8,452 nucleotides of DNA. It comes from a bacterium. Lineage in GTDB: Bacteria; Armatimonadota; HRBIN16. Below, piece after piece: positions 1-6,206 of the stretch; within the stretch, counting starts at the first letter, position 1, and each line of letters begins with the position of its first letter. The position numbers and the translations under genes were made by a program. The DNA is taken from assembly GCA_025057335.1 (NCBI GenBank), contig JANWXG010000097.1:1-8452 (forward strand). Reading direction: 5' to 3'. Under the pieces are notes generated by a model. That model saw nothing but the letters and a program-made list of their open reading frames with translations, was not told where the DNA came from and ran no database searches.

Positions 1-92
1 GAAGAATCTTGCCTTGTTGCCGCTTTGGGATGCTTCGCCTCTGGCTCAGCATGACAGAGAAACGGCACCGGAGGGGCGCGCTCTGTCGCGTC
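1..92 (+). repeat. Truncated A-B composite intergenic repeat
   Basis: Bases 1-56 are the right half of the long hairpin repeat called family A here: GAAGAATCT at the start, then GATGCTTCGC, then GGCTCAGCATGACA at 43-56. The left arm lies outside the window. Bases 70-90 follow as a diverged copy of the short palindrome called family B (GGAGGGGCGCG, then CTGTCGCG). The same A-then-B order occurs at 7293-7395 and 7472-7574. This copy has drifted more in its loop and B part. Its function is unknown. Confidence 0.75.
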
Positions 93-140
93 TGCAGTGT
101 GTACAAGGCGTGACCGTTCAGCTGTTGGTGAGCCGTTGCA

Positions 141-163
141 GCGCACTGGGGGCGCATCACGAG
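141..163 (-). repeat. Possible diverged copy of the D palindrome
   Basis: The stretch starting GCGCACTGGGGGCGCATCAC resembles the D-module palindrome at 2049-2070 (GCGCACTGAAGTGCGCTACT), with a one-base gap and several changes. It is weak and is listed only because three clearer D copies exist in the window. Confidence 0.3.
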
Positions 164-180
164 CGGAGAGAGGTCTGTAG

Positions 181-230
181 TGCAGGCTTTAGCCTGCAAT
201 GCCCGCGCTGCTGGGCAAACCTTGCGCGGG
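181..230. repeat. Two adjacent inverted repeats upstream of the MATE gene
   Basis: Bases 181-188 (TGCAGGCT) and 191-198 (AGCCTGCA) are perfect 8-base inverted arms around a 2-base spacer. Immediately after them, 202-208 (CCCGCGC) pairs with 224-230 (GCGCGGG) around a 15-base loop. Neither is followed by a T-run, so an intrinsic terminator is not supported. They resemble the other small palindromic modules in this window. No gene is visible in bases 1-349. Confidence 0.6.
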
Positions 231-270
231 AATGCACCGCCCTTTCCTGCTCTTTCCCACCGTAGTGTGC

Positions 271-281
271 TATACTATACT
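271..281 (+). promoter_or_regulatory. Candidate -10 region for the MATE gene
   Basis: TATACTATACT contains two overlapping copies of TATACT (271-276 and 276-281), each one base away from the sigma-70 consensus TATAAT. It lies about 70 bases before the start at 350. No convincing -35 hexamer is found 16-18 bases upstream, so this is a candidate only. Nothing suggests a specific operator. Confidence 0.35.
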
Positions 282-349
282 GGCGGACGTGATGATGAGC
301 AGTAGAACCGCTCGGATGCAAGGGGGCATTCCGCCGCGTGTAGCTACCG

Positions 350-1792
350 ATGCCTGACTCAGCAGCGCATAGCAGCCCAATAGAGGAAGAAGCCACCACG
401 ACCGATGCGGAGAGGACGCAAGCCATGCTGCCTCCTGCCTTGCGTGCAGGGGGAGCGGTCAGTTGGCAGATGATCGCTCGCGATGTGTGGAACCTCAGCG
501 TGCCCGCTGTCACGACCAACCTCCTCCAAACCACCAACGCCTTCCTCGACCGCATGTTTGTCGGGCGGCTTGGACGGGACGCGCTAGCAGCGGTTGGCGT
601 TGCTGGACAGGGGATGTTTCTGCTCATCGCCATCTCCTTCATTGTGGGCACCGGGGCAACCGCCCTCGTTGCGCGGTTCGTCGGAGGGCAAGCGCTAGGA
701 GATGCCCGCAAAACCCTGAGGCAGTCGCTGACGCTGAGCGCCCTCATTGGCGCGGCGTGCATGGTGGCAGGATACTTGCTGGCGAAGCCTGCCTTCTCGC
801 TCATGGGGATGGAAGCCTCTGCCGAGCGCGCTACAGTCACCTTCTTCTCCATCACCCTGCTAGGGGTAATGCCCCTGTTCGTAGGGCAGGCACTGGGCGC
901 GGTGCTACGCGGGATGGGCGACATGCGCACCCCGCTCAAGGTGATGGCGCTAGTGAACGTTGTGCATATCGTGCTGGACTTTCTCCTGATTTTCGGTGTT
1001 GGACCGTTCCCCCGCCTCGGGCTGGCGGGAGCAGCCATCGCCCTCACCCTCTCGCAGTGGGTGGGACTGGTGATGTTCTGGGTGGCGTTGCGCCGACATC
1101 CCGTAATGGGTGAGGCAGTACGTTTCCAGCGGCTGGAAGTGGCGTGGGCGAAGCGCATTGTCCACATCGGTGCGCCCGCCTCCTTGCAAGCTCTGCTGCG
1201 TATCTCCAGTATGCTGGGCTACACGCGCATCCTCTCCGCTACACCCGAAGGAACTGCCGCGCTGGCGGCGCTGCCCATCGGGCTGACCGCGGAGTCCATC
1301 GCGTTTATGCCCGGACTAGGATATAGCATGGCGGCGACTGCGCTCGTCGGGCAGAGCCTGGGGGCGAAACGGGTGGATATCGCCTCACGATATGCCTGGA
1401 TGGCGACAGCGCAGGCTTGCCTCATCATGACCATTATGGGCGTCGTCTTCTACCTGCTGGCGTACCCCTTTGCGCGATGGTTCACTCACGACCCGCTCGT
1501 CGTGGAGGTGACCGCCGACTACCTGCACGTCAACGCCTACACGCAGCCCTTCCTTGCGCTAGCGATGGTGCTGTCGGGCGCCTTTCAGGGCGCCGGGGAC
1601 ACACGCACGCCGACATGGATTACCTTTGTCACGATGTGGCTGATGCGGTTGCCACTTGCCTACTTGTTGGCGCTAAGCTTGGGATACGGCACGTTAGGCG
1701 CCTGGTGGGCGATGGCAGCTTCGGTCATCGCATCGGGTGTGCTGACTGCCCTACTCTTCCGTGCAGGCAAGTGGAAGCGTGTGAAGGTGTGA
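350..1792 (+). CDS. MATE family multidrug/cation efflux transporter
   Basis: The 480-residue product is an integral inner-membrane protein that should export organic cations or other toxic compounds using a Na+ or H+ gradient. The substrate cannot be read from sequence. Residues from about 44 to 470 form the usual 12 hydrophobic helices in two six-helix bundles. The pseudo-symmetry shows as the same motif in each half: GDMRTP at 190-195, after GAVLRGM, and GDTRTP at 416-421, after GAFQGA. Helix 1 has the typical NLSVPAVTTNLLQTTNAFLDRMFVG region. Length fits the family (about 440-480). An in-frame TAG at 341 limits the open frame, so the ATG at 350 is the longest start, but it lacks a clear ribosome site. 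The ATG at 425 (Met26) is preceded by AGAGGA eight bases upstream and would remove a polar, acidic leader; it is a serious alternative. The gene converges on the flagellar cluster and probably has no functional link to it. No local regulator is visible. Confidence 0.93.
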   Translation: MPDSAAHSSPIEEEATTTDAERTQAMLPPALRAGGAVSWQMIARDVWNLSVPAVTTNLLQTTNAFLDRMFVGRLGRDALAAVGVAGQGMFLLIAISFIVGTGATALVARFVGGQALGDARKTLRQSLTLSALIGAACMVAGYLLAKPAFSLMGMEASAERATVTFFSITLLGVMPLFVGQALGAVLRGMGDMRTPLKVMALVNVVHIVLDFLLIFGVGPFPRLGLAGAAIALTLSQWVGLVMFWVALRRHPVMGEAVRFQRLEVAWAKRIVHIGAPASLQALLRISSMLGYTRILSATPEGTAALAALPIGLTAESIAFMPGLGYSMAATALVGQSLGAKRVDIASRYAWMATAQACLIMTIMGVVFYLLAYPFARWFTHDPLVVEVTADYLHVNAYTQPFLALAMVLSGAFQGAGDTRTPTWITFVTMWLMRLPLAYLLALSLGYGTLGAWWAMAASVIASGVLTALLFRAGKWKRVKV

Positions 1793-1795
1793 CCG

Positions 1796-1808
1796 CCTCT
1801 CCGAGAGG
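1796..1808 (+). terminator. Weak hairpin just after the MATE stop
   Basis: CCTCT (1796-1800) pairs with AGAGG (1804-1808) around CCG, four bases after the TGA. No T-tract follows, so a classical intrinsic terminator is not supported. The larger family A hairpin at 1834-1906 could also help stop or protect the 3' end; that is inference. Confidence 0.22.
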
Positions 1809-1833
1809 TCAGGCTCCGTCAAATCCATTCCCC

Positions 1834-1906
1834 TGTCATGCTGAGCGCCAGCCAAGGGTTCCCGAACGACAACAAGGTGAGACCCTTCGTCGCGCTCAGA
1901 ATGACA
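1834..1906 (-). repeat. Family A long hairpin repeat, inverted copy
   Basis: This 73-base element starts TGTCATGCTGAGCGC and ends GCGCTCAGAATGACA, so the ends are inverted repeats with one fixed mismatch. In the other copies the left end has TTC and the right end has AGCAT. Here these are swapped, so this copy lies in the opposite orientation. Its interior (AAGGGT near the left, ACCCTT near the right) continues the stem but differs from the 7293 and 7472 copies. Confidence 0.75.
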
Positions 1907-1911
1907 ACATC

Positions 1912-1929
1912 GGAGAGCGAGGCTCCCGC
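1912..1929 (-). repeat. Family C short palindrome, inverted copy
   Basis: GGAGAGCGAGGCTCCCGC is the reverse complement of a C module (compare GGCGGGAGCCTCGCCCTCC at 7585-7603). Read on the minus strand, C is followed directly by A, the same C-then-A order as at 7265-7364 and 7721-7797. The whole composite was therefore inverted or moved as a unit. Confidence 0.6.
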
Positions 1930-1962
1930 AGAACCCGTTCTCCACCTTGCCCTCACTCCTAG

Positions 1963-1985
1963 CCCCTCTCCCAAGAGGAGAGGGG
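1963..1985. repeat. CCCCTCTCC palindrome
   Basis: CCCCTCTCC (1963-1971) and GGAGAGGGG (1977-1985) are perfect 9-base inverted arms around CAAGA, preceded by CCCTCACTCCTAG. Palindromes of this pattern are scattered in intergenic DNA of many unrelated bacteria. No T-run follows on either strand. Role unknown. Confidence 0.7.
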
Positions 1986-1990
1986 AGTGC

Positions 1991-2014
1991 CCCTTCTCCC
2001 TCTGGGAGAAAGGG
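1991..2014. repeat. CCCTTCTCCC imperfect palindrome
   Basis: CCCTTCTCCC (1991-2000) pairs with GGGAGAAAGGG (2004-2014) with one bulged A around the loop TCT. It directly follows the palindrome at 1963-1985 and looks like its usual partner element. It lies in the 430-base gap between the convergent MATE and fliO genes. Confidence 0.6.
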
Positions 2015-2048
2015 ATGGGGGAAGAGGGGTTTCTGCCGAGATGCAACG

Positions 2049-2070
2049 GCGCACTGAAGTGCGCTACTAC
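2049..2070 (-). repeat. Family D short palindrome, inverted copy
   Basis: GCGCACT (2049-2055) and AGTGCGC (2058-2064) are perfect inverted arms around GA, followed by TACTAC. On the minus strand it reads GTAGTAGCGCAC..., nearly identical to the element at 7430-7453. Confidence 0.7.
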
Positions 2071-2106
2071 GAGCACAAAAGCGTCCTCGACGAACTCTCC
2101 AGATTG

Positions 2107-2130
2107 TAGTAAAGCACGTGAGTGCTTCTC
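2107..2130 (+). repeat. Family D short palindrome
   Basis: GTAGTA is followed by AAGCAC (2112-2117), a GTGA loop, and GTGCTT (2122-2127), then CTCC. The layout matches the 7430-7453 copy. The stem bases differ but remain paired, which suggests that pairing is retained. It lies about 95 bases beyond the fliO stop and is the nearest clear hairpin that could mark that 3' end; no T-run is present. The rest of 2131-2222 shows nothing I can assign. Confidence 0.55.
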
Positions 2131-2222
2131 CCGGACGAACAACGGGGACTTCGAGAATAACCCGGAGGCGCTCTGGGCGAATGGAAAGCAGGGTCCCAAC
2201 ACCCTCCTCGAGACGGGATGAT

Positions 2223-2897
2223 TCACGAAGCAAGCCGCTCACGCACCGCCTGCAACCGTTGCTGAAAGACCTCCAGCATCTGTGTGGTCTCGCGCATCTC
2301 CTCTTGCAGTGTGGGTTCAGGGGAAAACGGCTTCGCTTGCGAGAGCACCTGGTCGAAGGCAGATGCCGTTTCGGGCTGCTCAGTCACATCCATCAGCAGG
2401 CTAACCTGTTGCGAGGTAGAACCAATCAGCAACACTCTGCCACGCACTGCGACCAGGTGCAACGCCGACGCGCCGAGCAGCCGACTGTCTAGTATTGTGA
2501 TGGTACCCTCGCCTTTTGGCGGCGCCAGGCGGTTCAGCCAGTGCGCTACCTGCCCCTTGCTCCCTCCACGTAAGGCATAAGGCAGTCCCCATCGGATGAG
2601 TACCAGCGCCACCACCAGCCCCAACAGCCAGCGCCAGCTCTGACTGGCAGGGGAGCCTGTTCCACCCGCGAGCGGTTCCTGCCGCAGCATCTCCCAGCCC
2701 TCCTGTGGTTCGGAAGAGGCAGAAGCAGGCTGTGGCGCGGGCACGGGATGACGGGAAACAGGCGTTCCCGACGAGACATGTAGGCTAGGAACGCGCGCCG
2801 TAGGCGGCGAGAAGGGAGAGGCAGGAGGAGACGCCGCCGCTTCCGCCGTGAGCTGTGCAAGCACTGTAACCAGCAGAAACGTTACCGCCCGCTTCAT
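2223..2897 (-). CDS. fliO: Flagellar biosynthesis protein FliO
   Basis: FliO is a membrane protein that helps the FliP/FliQ/FliR export gate of the flagellar type III secretion system assemble. The 224-residue product has an N-terminal signal-like hydrophobic stretch (residues 4-20), a Pro/Ser/Ala-rich segment (22-87) likely outside the membrane, one transmembrane helix (about 88-104) and a cytoplasmic beta-rich domain (132-171) with the FliO pattern ITILDSRLLGASALHLVAV then RVLLIG. The C-terminal 30 residues are charged and may form a helix. The start ATG overlaps the fliN stop as ATGA (4 bases), with GGAG nine bases upstream, so translation is probably coupled. FliO is poorly conserved and the assignment rests on topology, domain pattern and position. 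The genes that normally follow (fliP, fliQ, fliR) are not present downstream. Confidence 0.85.
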   Translation of the reverse strand: MKRAVTFLLVTVLAQLTAEAAASPPASPFSPPTARVPSLHVSSGTPVSRHPVPAPQPASASSEPQEGWEMLRQEPLAGGTGSPASQSWRWLLGLVVALVLIRWGLPYALRGGSKGQVAHWLNRLAPPKGEGTITILDSRLLGASALHLVAVRGRVLLIGSTSQQVSLLMDVTEQPETASAFDQVLSQAKPFSPEPTLQEEMRETTQMLEVFQQRLQAVRERLAS

Positions 2898-3868
2898 GCG
2901 ACTGCTCTCCGACTAATCTCTACCAGCTGCTCCTGTGGGTTAATAATCTCGGTAATGCGGATGCCGAAGTTGTCCTCGATGACCACCACCTCGCCACGCG
3001 CCATGATGCGTCCGTTCACCAGCACATCTACTGGCTCGCCTGCGACGCGGTCTAGCTCCACAATCGAACCGATAGTGAGTTCCAGTATCTCTTTGATGAC
3101 CATCCGCTTGCGCCCCAGCTCCACCGTGAGCTCCAGCGGCACATCCAGTATCAGCTCGATGCCTGCGGGCAACGGCTGCGAGACGCTCTGAGCTAGAGGC
3201 ACAAACTGCGCAGCAGTGGTGTCTACTGCGCCCAGAGTTTGAAACGGGGTCTCTCCTGCAGGCTCGTCCACATTCTGCGATGAGGTACTCTCCTCCTGCT
3301 CCCCAGCCAGCCAAAGCCCAAATCGTTCGTCGCCGAGAATGCTGATGACACCGAGTGGTGTCGTATCGACATGCAACACCACATCAATGCGTAGCAGATT
3401 GTCCTGGGTCAGCCAATCGAGAGGGGGCTGAAGAGCATCGTGATGCGCCTCTACCTGCAGCACATGGCACTCGGCACCCGAGAGATTGGTGAGCGCCTGA
3501 GCGAACCCAGAGGCAATCACGAACAGCACCTGCTGAATTACTTGTAGGATGTTCTCATCGACCTCGCTAGGGGGGCTCGAACCGTCGCCTCCTGCGGCGA
3601 TATCCGCCAGCGTCGTCGCGGAGGAGGCTTCCATGACGACCAGAAGGGTGTGATTCGTGTTTGCCTGTAGGGTGGCGACGCCATAGACACGCTTGCCAGT
3701 GAAGGCGCTTTCCATTTCGGAAAGGGGCAGCAGGGTCACTAGCGGCGAGGAGAAGGTGGTTTGTCGGTTCATCGTCTCCGACAGGGAGATGGACACTGTT
3801 CCCCACAGGCTCTCCTGTTTCAGGGTGATGGTATTGATATGTTCCAGACTCAGCACTGCCATCGGCAA
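2894..3868 (-). CDS. fliN: Flagellar motor switch protein FliN, FliY-like with a CheC-like N-terminal domain
   Basis: This is a C-ring component that, with FliM, sets rotation direction. The product (324 residues) is much longer than enterobacterial FliN (about 137). Residues 236-310 are a clear SpoA/FliN domain (LILDVPLELTVELGRKRM, GSIVELD, EPVDVLVNGRIMARGEVVV, FGIRITEI). Residues about 40-190 look like a CheC/FliY domain: GVATLQANTNHTLLVVME then LADIAAGGDG, a helix at 104-130, and a second half ending GVISILGD. The CheC/FliY catalytic pattern E-x-x-N is not visible; the equivalent helix reads VIQQVLFVIASG, so CheY-P phosphatase activity is doubtful. Residues 190-235 are a polar linker. Start: AGGAGG overlaps the fliM stop, 5 bases before TTG at 3868 and 11 before ATG at 3862; either could be used, differing by two residues. 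The gene follows fliM closely, as in Firmicutes and Thermotogae. It could equally be named fliY. Confidence 0.9.
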   Translation of the reverse strand: MPMAVLSLEHINTITLKQESLWGTVSISLSETMNRQTTFSSPLVTLLPLSEMESAFTGKRVYGVATLQANTNHTLLVVMEASSATTLADIAAGGDGSSPPSEVDENILQVIQQVLFVIASGFAQALTNLSGAECHVLQVEAHHDALQPPLDWLTQDNLLRIDVVLHVDTTPLGVISILGDERFGLWLAGEQEESTSSQNVDEPAGETPFQTLGAVDTTAAQFVPLAQSVSQPLPAGIELILDVPLELTVELGRKRMVIKEILELTIGSIVELDRVAGEPVDVLVNGRIMARGEVVVIEDNFGIRITEIINPQEQLVEISRRAVA

Positions 3869-3873
3869 CAGTT

Positions 3874-3879
3874 CCTCCT
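3874..3879 (-). promoter_or_regulatory. Ribosome binding site of fliN overlapping the fliM stop
   Basis: On the minus strand TAGGAGG contains the fliM TAG stop and a perfect AGGAGG. The spacing is 5 bases to TTG (3868) and 11 bases to ATG (3862). The 5-base spacing favours TTG, while codon preference favours ATG. The overlap suggests re-initiation from fliM. Confidence 0.7.
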
Positions 3880-4939
3880 AAGCGGGTGGTGGTGTCGAAC
3901 GCGAAGAAGAGGAGGTAGATTCATTGGCAACGATGCTTTCAATTTGCACGACGACCTGCTTTCCGCGCGTGCCCGGTCTGGCGCGGAATTTCACCCTGTT
4001 GCCTATCATGAGGTCAATCGGTTCGTGAATACGACGACTCAGCAGGATGATGTCTCCCTCTTTGAGTTCCAGCACCTGACGCAGCATCAAACGGGCGTGC
4101 CCTAACACCGCCACGAGAGGAACGCTGGTGCGCTGCAGCTGCTGTGCCAGCAAGGCGGTATGTTGCGACGAGGCACGCTTGCTACCAGAGAACCAGCGTT
4201 GCGCGCTCAGTTTGGACAGAATCGGCTTGAGCAGCAGGTAGGGAATACACAGGCTCATGGCGCCGTGTGTCTCGCCCACACGGATTTCGAACAAGATAGA
4301 GACCACAATGTCATTCGGCGGGACAATCTGCACAAATTGGGCACTCGTCTCCATCCCCTCCCGCACGGGGATGAAATTCACAATCCCTTCCCATGCAGTG
4401 CGCAATGACCCTAAAGCTCGGTCTACGACGTTCTCGACCAAAGGTCGCTCGATATCCGTCAGGGCGGTCTGTGCCCGTTTGACCACTGTGCCCGGACCGC
4501 CCAACAGGCGGTCAATCATGCTGATGACCACGTCGAACTCTATCTCCAGCAGCGCTTGTCCCGACAGCGGTTGCATGCTAAAGATATTGATGAGACTGTT
4601 CGTAATAGCGCGAATATACTCATCGTAGGGGATTTGCTCCACCGAAATCAGGTCAATATGCACAGGCGCACGTAGGTAGGCGGCGAGGTTGGAGGAGAAC
4701 AGTCGCGCGAAGGTCTCGTGCAGCATCTGCATGGTGCGCAGCTGGTCTTTGGAGAACTTGTCGGGGCGACGGAAGTCGTACACCTCGTAGGCGATAGGAG
4801 CCCGACGCTCGGCTTTGCCCAGACCTGTTGCAGGCGCAGCACCAGGCATGCCTGTTGGAGGGGATGGTGCGGTCTCCTCCGCCCCGCTGAGAGATGCGAG
4901 CAGTGCCTCAATCTCTTCTTGCGACAGGATTTCCACCAT
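3878..4939 (-). CDS. fliM: Flagellar motor switch protein FliM
   Basis: FliM is the middle C-ring protein that binds CheY-P and transmits the signal to the FliG-stator interface. The 353 residues match the family length. The N-terminus has the CheY-P-binding helix EILSQEEIEALL (3-14), followed by a Pro/Ala-rich linker (22-48). The middle domain (about 50-240) starts with YDFRRPDKFSKDQLRTM (54-70), a FliM signature, and contains LLGGPG (145-150), the GGxG-type loop that contacts FliG. The C-terminal SpoA-type domain (about 263-336) has LRQVLELKEGDIILL and VKFRARPGTRGKQVVVQI. A Ser/Pro-rich tail ends the protein. The ATG lies 17 bases after the fliL stop, with AGGGGA 11 bases upstream, a rather long spacing. 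The retained N-terminal helix implies control by CheY, although no cheY is in the window. Confidence 0.96.
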   Translation of the reverse strand: MVEILSQEEIEALLASLSGAEETAPSPPTGMPGAAPATGLGKAERRAPIAYEVYDFRRPDKFSKDQLRTMQMLHETFARLFSSNLAAYLRAPVHIDLISVEQIPYDEYIRAITNSLINIFSMQPLSGQALLEIEFDVVISMIDRLLGGPGTVVKRAQTALTDIERPLVENVVDRALGSLRTAWEGIVNFIPVREGMETSAQFVQIVPPNDIVVSILFEIRVGETHGAMSLCIPYLLLKPILSKLSAQRWFSGSKRASSQHTALLAQQLQRTSVPLVAVLGHARLMLRQVLELKEGDIILLSRRIHEPIDLMIGNRVKFRARPGTRGKQVVVQIESIVANESTSSSSRSTPPPA

Positions 4940-4956
4940 GTGCGCCGACGTCCCCT

Positions 4957-5433
4957 CTACTGCAGAGTCAGCGAGGTAAAGTAGACCTGTTTTACCACCT
5001 CGTCGCCAAGCAGCTTGTTTAGCTTTTCCTTCAGCTCCTCTTTGGTCTGCTCTTTGCCCTCATGCGAGACCAACTGGCTCATGCTTTTGCTGGAGAACAC
5101 GCTGATCACGGTGTCGCGGATAGGAGCGAGCAGCTTCGGTTCCACTTTGCCGTGTTCGCCTCCGCCGATGGGCTTCTCCAGCCCTAGCGCCAACGTCACT
5201 TTGGCGTAGTGAGAGCCGTCAGCCAAGTTCACAATGAACTCATCCAGTTCGAGGGTGTGTTCTGGCAGGGTCTTCTCCTCTTTCTTCTCCTCTTTGCTCT
5301 TGCCCAAAAGTATCTTGCTGGCGCCAAACGCCACGACGGCGCCCACAACAATCCCTACGACGAGGAAGAGGATAGTGGCTTTGCTTTTGCCTCCACCAGA
5401 AGCGCCTTCTGCAGCCCCTTTTTTCGCTGCCAT
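4957..5433 (-). CDS. fliL: Flagellar basal body-associated protein FliL
   Basis: FliL is a single-pass inner-membrane protein that surrounds or supports the MotAB stator and helps motor output. The 158-residue product has a short basic, Gly-rich cytoplasmic N-terminus (1-19), one transmembrane helix (about 20-43), a Lys/Glu-rich linker (45-55) and the periplasmic FliL domain (58-158) with ELDEFIVNLADGSHYAKVTLAL and the characteristic end VYFTSLTLQ. Length and layout are typical. The ATG has a strong ribosome site, AAGGAGG at 5440-5446, six bases upstream. The 65 bases between it and the motB stop show no clear promoter. It is placed between motB and fliM, the usual arrangement in Gram-positive and Thermotogae clusters. 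Confidence 0.95.
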   Translation of the reverse strand: MAAKKGAAEGASGGGKSKATILFLVVGIVVGAVVAFGASKILLGKSKEEKKEEKTLPEHTLELDEFIVNLADGSHYAKVTLALGLEKPIGGGEHGKVEPKLLAPIRDTVISVFSSKSMSQLVSHEGKEQTKEELKEKLNKLLGDEVVKQVYFTSLTLQ

Positions 5434-5498
5434 GGAAAACCTCCTTCTGCTGAGGTGATGCGAAGAGAGCGAACCGTTCCCCTTCCTGTATTGTCGGC

Positions 5499-6206
5499 TC
5501 AGCGGGAGCCGAATCTTAGAGCGCTATGCGAGCTTTGCAGAATGGCGATATCGACCCGTCGGTTCTGTGCGCGGTTGGCGGGCGTGTCGTTCGGCACGAG
5601 CGGGCGCGTGTCCGCATAGCCAACCGCCGTGAGGCGATGCGGGGAGATGCCCCCCCTTTGCACCAGGTAACGCAGTACTCGCGCCGCGCGTGCCGCCGAA
5701 AGCTCCCAGTTAGAAGGATACTGAGCTGTCCGGATGGGAAGATTGTCGGTATGCCCCTCGATGAGCACGGGGTTGGGTACCTGACGCAGCACTTGCGCTA
5801 CGCGGTCTAATACCTGTCGGGCGGAGGGTTTCAGCTCTGCGCTGCCTAGGTCAAATAGTGTGCCGTCGCTCAATAGGGAGATAACTATCCCGCGCTCCTC
5901 CTGGCGGACACGCACTTGGGTATGTAGTCCCGTCTCCTGCAGAAACCGCTCCAGTTGCGATACTTGCTGCTCCAGCGGCTCCACCAGATGACCGCTGCCG
6001 ATGACTTTACCGCCCTGGTGCTCGGGCAGCGTTTGAAACTCACGTCGCATCGACTGCGCCAGCGCGCCAAACTTCTCCTGGTTGACCGCTGACATGGCAT
6101 ACAGCATCACAAACAGCGCCACGAGTAGGGTAATCATGTCGGCATAGGTGATGAGCCAGCGGTCGACGTTTTCATGCCGCCTTGTGCTCCTGCGTGTTCT
6201 GGTCAT
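5499..6206 (-). CDS. motB: Flagellar stator protein MotB
   Basis: MotB anchors the stator to peptidoglycan and carries the ion-binding Asp of the motor channel. The 235-residue product has a basic N-terminus (1-14), one transmembrane helix (about 18-40) within RWLITYADMITLLVALFVML, where Asp23 is the conserved ion-binding residue, a plug/linker region, and a C-terminal OmpA-like domain (about 105-222). That domain has IEGHTDNLPI (149-158), NWELSAARA (166-174) and NRAQNRRVDI (211-220), which hold the peptidoglycan-contacting Asp and Arg. Coupling ion (H+ or Na+) is not decidable from this alone. The ATG at 6206 overlaps the end of motA by 35 bases, and no ATG, GTG or TTG lies later before the membrane helix, so the long overlap appears real. 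GAGGTG lies about 11 bases upstream. Confidence 0.96.
   Translation of the reverse strand: MTRTRRSTRRHENVDRWLITYADMITLLVALFVMLYAMSAVNQEKFGALAQSMRREFQTLPEHQGGKVIGSGHLVEPLEQQVSQLERFLQETGLHTQVRVRQEERGIVISLLSDGTLFDLGSAELKPSARQVLDRVAQVLRQVPNPVLIEGHTDNLPIRTAQYPSNWELSAARAARVLRYLVQRGGISPHRLTAVGYADTRPLVPNDTPANRAQNRRVDIAILQSSHSALRFGSR

Noticed and set aside
157..1167. Long open frame (336 codons) on the minus strand across the MATE gene
   Set aside because: It is antisense to a clearly conserved membrane transporter, its translation is Arg/Ser/Pro/Ala-rich with no recognisable domain, and it extends into repeat DNA. It is a shadow of GC-rich coding sequence.
2112..2127. Intrinsic terminator for fliO
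   Set aside because: The hairpin is real but short and is followed on the minus strand by TACTACAATC, not a T-run; it fits better as a D repeat.
1751..2242. Overlapping open frames on both strands in the MATE/fliO gap
   Set aside because: They consist largely of translated palindromic repeats and overlap one another; no conserved protein features or ribosome sites support them.
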